DNA from: a virus
Reading direction: 5' to 3' (one strand)
Length of the DNA stretch: 25,864 nt
IMG/VR virus record: IMGVR_UViG_3300037427_001417
Location: 1-25,864 of that record
Below, one piece after another: positions 24,410 through 25,864 of this stretch. Below the pieces are notes generated by a model. The model was not told the origin of the DNA. It did not search any database and worked only from the letters and a program-made list of their open reading frames with translations. Numbering within the stretch: the stretch's first letter is position 1; each line of letters begins with the position of its first letter. A program made the position numbers and the translations under genes.

Positions 24410-24552
24410 CATTAAAAGATCATATGGGTCCAAAAAAGAATTGGACAGATGAACATTGGTTAAAATATGCTCATGTGATGGTTCATTCTCCTTGGATTGA
24501 TGATCAAGAGAGGGACTATTGGAAATATAAAATTAAAGAACTTACAAAATGA
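24406..24552 (+). CDS. Small Trp-rich protein (48 aa; GTG start, or ATG at 24424)
   Basis: A short frame with several Trp and Asp residues (KKNWTDEHWLKYAHVMVH; SPWIDDQERDYWKYKIKE). A GTG at 24406 overlaps the previous stop (GTGA), giving 48 residues; an ATG at 24424 would give 42. The composition is unlike random AT-rich sequence, and both ends overlap neighbours by 4 bases (ATGA at the 3' end), typical of genes here. I take it as real but its start is unsettled. No family recognised. Confidence 0.58.
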   Translation: MTLKDHMGPKKNWTDEHWLKYAHVMVHSPWIDDQERDYWKYKIKELTK

Positions 24553-24677
24553 TAGAAAAAATAATTTTTCTTTCTATAATATTCCTTGAAGAGTTTGTCA
24601 AAAGAACTTTAATTGGTGTATACTATACTTGGCAGAAGTTTGATTACTGGAACTTTAATCGACAATTACCTAAATGA
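24549..24677 (+). CDS. Small membrane-associated peptide (42 aa) before gp62
   Basis: A 42-residue frame overlapping the previous stop (ATGA) and the gp62 start (ATGA). The N terminus MIEKIIFLSIIFLEEFVKR is apolar and could be an amphipathic or transmembrane helix, followed by an aromatic-rich end (LIGVYYTWQKFDYWNFNRQL). Phages often keep such short membrane peptides in replication operons. The tight fit at both ends is the main evidence. Confidence 0.6.
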   Translation: MIEKIIFLSIIFLEEFVKRTLIGVYYTWQKFDYWNFNRQLPK

Positions 24678-25057
24678 CTGAATTGAAAGATTGGTTAAAC
24701 TCAATTAACCAAACAAAAAAGAATTTAATTGATGAAGATCCTTCATTAGAAAAAGAGTACAATCCTTACATTATAAATCGCATTTATTCTGGACATCTTG
24801 ATTCTGTAATGTTTGCAAATGAGATGAATAGGTATTCGTTCCTACCAAAAAAGATTCAATATGATTTTTATCTAAATAGTTTACGATCTAAGAAGAGATT
24901 CTCTCCTTGGCTCCGCAAAGATAAAATCAAAGATCTTGATTATGTAAAACGTTACTATGGGTATAGTAATGAGAAGGCACAACAGTCTTTGAAAATCCTA
25001 ACAACTGAACAACTTAATTTTATAAAATCGAAATTTGAAACTGGAGGAACAAAATGA
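24674..25057 (+). CDS. gp62: Clamp loader small subunit gp62
   Basis: A 127-residue protein of the gp62 family, the single-copy partner of gp44 in the clamp loader. Recognisable: LKDWLNSINQTKKNLIDEDP at the start, YNPYIINRIYSGHLDSVMFANEMNRY (about 26-51), the conserved segment in T4 gp62, and FYLNSLRSKKRFSPWLRK. T4 gp62 is longer (187 residues); the short form is normal in cyanophages. It overlaps regA by 4 bases (ATGA), the classical 62-regA order. Confidence 0.9.
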   Translation: MTELKDWLNSINQTKKNLIDEDPSLEKEYNPYIINRIYSGHLDSVMFANEMNRYSFLPKKIQYDFYLNSLRSKKRFSPWLRKDKIKDLDYVKRYYGYSNEKAQQSLKILTTEQLNFIKSKFETGGTK

Positions 25058-25506
25058 CTGTGCTTAAAGAGCCTGAGGTGAAGTGGTCGCCTGATCAGAT
25101 GGTAGAAGTAACTCTGAATGAACCAGATGACTTCTTAAAGGTAAGAGAAACTCTCACAAGAATTGGTGTAGCATCAAGAAAAGAGAAGAAGATATATCAA
25201 AGTTGTCATATACTCCATAAGCAGGGGAGGTATTTCCTTGTACATTTTAAAGAATTATTTGCCTTAGATGGGAAACACGCTAACCTTACTTCTAACGACG
25301 TTCAGCGTAGGAACCGTATTGCTCAGTTGCTTGCTGATTGGGGATTGGTTGGTGTTGTAAATGTTGATACAATTCAAGATATAGCACCTTTAAATCAAAT
25401 TAAAGTTTTATCTTATAAAGATAAACAAGATTGGATTTTAGAAACCAAGTACAATATTGGTGCTAAGAAAAAGAAATCAGAAGAAGGAGAAGAAAGGGGG
25501 GGTTGA
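25054..25506 (+). CDS. regA: RegA translational repressor
   Basis: A 150-residue RegA. In T4 it binds start regions of many early mRNAs (including its own) and blocks ribosomes. Shared segments: FLKVRETLTRIGVA (27-40), YQSCHILHKQGRYFLVHFKELF (48-69), RRNRIAQLLADWGL and KYNIGAK at the end. Relative to T4 RegA it has about 15 extra N-terminal residues and a charged C-terminal tail (KKKKSEEGEERGG). The start at 25054 has a GGAGGA ribosome site; an internal ATG (25099) would give the T4-like N terminus but has none. The stop codon TGA lies inside a terminator hairpin. Confidence 0.95.
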   Translation: MTVLKEPEVKWSPDQMVEVTLNEPDDFLKVRETLTRIGVASRKEKKIYQSCHILHKQGRYFLVHFKELFALDGKHANLTSNDVQRRNRIAQLLADWGLVGVVNVDTIQDIAPLNQIKVLSYKDKQDWILETKYNIGAKKKKSEEGEERGG

Positions 25507-25520
25507 CACCCTCTTTTTTT
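25495..25520 (+). terminator. Rho-independent terminator at the end of regA
   Basis: G-run 25496-25502 plus T25503 pairs with ACCC(TCT) 25508-25514 across the loop TGAC, including G-T pairs, followed by a seven-T run (25514-25520). The regA stop TGA (25504-25506) is in the loop. Confidence 0.82.
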
Positions 25521-25530
25521 ATGCTATACT
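25503..25530 (+). promoter_or_regulatory. Strong sigma-70-type promoter before the structured RNA and talC
   Basis: -35 TTGACA (25503-25508), 16-base spacer, -10 TATACT (25525-25530). The predicted start near 25537 coincides with the first base of the first hairpin. The -35 box lies in the loop and 3' arm of the regA terminator. Confidence 0.78.
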
Positions 25531-25536
25531 ATGTTT

Positions 25537-25731
25537 GTTGAATCGACGGGTTCAACGGGGAGTGACTGAATAAACTTTCTGGCATATAGCTGGTTAAGGT
25601 GACGAGACACAGGTGGTGCTGCTACTCGCAAGAGTAGAATCGACTTACCAGTCGGGTCTCAGGCAAGGACGTAAAATTTACTACTGTAGTAATGCCCGTT
25701 CTTTGTTGGTAATACAGAATCCCAACCTCCC
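25537..25731 (+). ncRNA. Structured non-coding RNA or cis-regulatory leader before talC
   Basis: About 195 non-coding bases with many exact pairings: GTTGAA/TTCAAC (25537-25556); a multibranch unit closed by GAGAC/GTCTC (25604-25608, 25656-25660) that holds CTACTC-GCAA-GAGTAG (25622-25637) and CGACT-TACC-AGTCG (25641-25654); TTACTA/TAGTAA (25678-25692); GTTGG/CCAAC (25705-25726); and an outer GGGAG/CTCCC (25558-25562, 25727-25731). The first hairpin loop ACGGG (25546-25550) is complementary to CCCGT (25695-25699), a pseudoknot. The GC content is above the flanks. Size and place fit a riboswitch-like leader or a separate small RNA. The manA and wcaG RNA classes, known partly from cyanophages, are candidates, but I cannot match either consensus. 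Confidence 0.62.
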
Positions 25732-25766
25732 ACCCCAAAATTTTTTGACTATATAAGAGAAATAAT

Positions 25767-25864
25767 ATGAACGATTCATTCAAGACTATGAAGATTTTTC
25801 TGGATACAGCAGATACTCAAGCAATTAGAGATGGGTATGAAACTGGTTTAATTGATGGTATAAC
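25767..25864 (+). CDS. talC: Transaldolase TalC, N-terminal part (3' end outside window)
   Basis: The first 32 codons are visible before the window ends. MKIFLDTADTQAIRDGYE... GLIDGIT matches the N terminus of the small fructose-6-phosphate aldolase/transaldolase family (TalC), a well-known cyanophage metabolic gene that shifts host carbon toward the pentose phosphate pathway for nucleotides. The canonical start is at the internal ATG 25788 (MKIFLDTAD); the ATG at 25767 adds seven residues but has an AAGAGA-like ribosome site 7 bases upstream. About 230 bases of apparently structured RNA and a promoter precede it. Confidence 0.86.
   Translation, partial: MNDSFKTMKIFLDTADTQAIRDGYETGLIDGI

Overview
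This window is a piece of the core genome of a T4-like cyanophage (a myovirus of marine picocyanobacteria). It has the T4 late structural order gp18-gp19-gp20-gp67-gp21-gp22-gp23-gp3, the T4 recombination, sigma and replication genes (uvsY, uvsW, gp55, gp47, gp46, gp45, gp44, gp62, regA), and host-derived or cyanophage-typical metabolic genes: cobS, a CobT-like gene, pebS, purC and the start of talC. pebS (phycoerythrobilin synthase) is essentially a cyanophage gene, so the host is very probably Prochlorococcus or marine Synechococcus. The DNA is AT-rich. Every supported gene lies on the + strand, with short gaps and many ATGA, TAATG or GTATGA stop/start overlaps.

Layout. 1-6317: tail sheath (C-terminal part), tail tube, portal, prohead core, protease, scaffold and major capsid, closed by a strong terminator. 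6397-8637: gp3, uvsY and three uncharacterised genes. 8670-10546: uvsW and a conserved unknown. 10596-14522: an operon behind a good sigma-70-type promoter, with the late sigma factor gp55 and the gp47/gp46 recombination nuclease. 14525-19618: a CobT-like zincin/VWA protein, two small unknowns, a terminator, then cobS, pebS and a DUF3310-like protein, forming a possible tetrapyrrole module. 19605-25520: sliding clamp, purC, clamp loader gp44, a run of small accessory genes with an endonuclease VII-like HNH protein and a DNA adenine methylase, then gp62 and regA, closed by a terminator. 25503-25864: a strong promoter nested in that terminator, about 200 nt of apparently structured non-coding RNA, and the first codons of talC.

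How it works together. Two strong host-type promoters (before gp55 and after regA) look like early or middle control. At least ten T4-type late motifs (NATAAATA or close variants) lie at the ends of upstream genes, often with the stop codon inside the motif; they would be read by host RNA polymerase carrying the gp55 encoded here and the gp45 clamp. Replication (gp45, gp44, gp62), recombination-dependent replication (uvsY, uvsW, gp46, gp47) and nucleotide supply (purC, talC) are tied together, with RegA as translational repressor.

Most notable for a second look: the pseudoknotted leader before talC, the CobT-like/CobS/PebS cluster, the terminator, stop codon and promoter nested at the end of regA, two pairs of tiny paralogous genes, and the gp44-gp62 split by about 2.6 kb of accessory genes. 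Family assignments come from reading the translated sequence; no database search was run.
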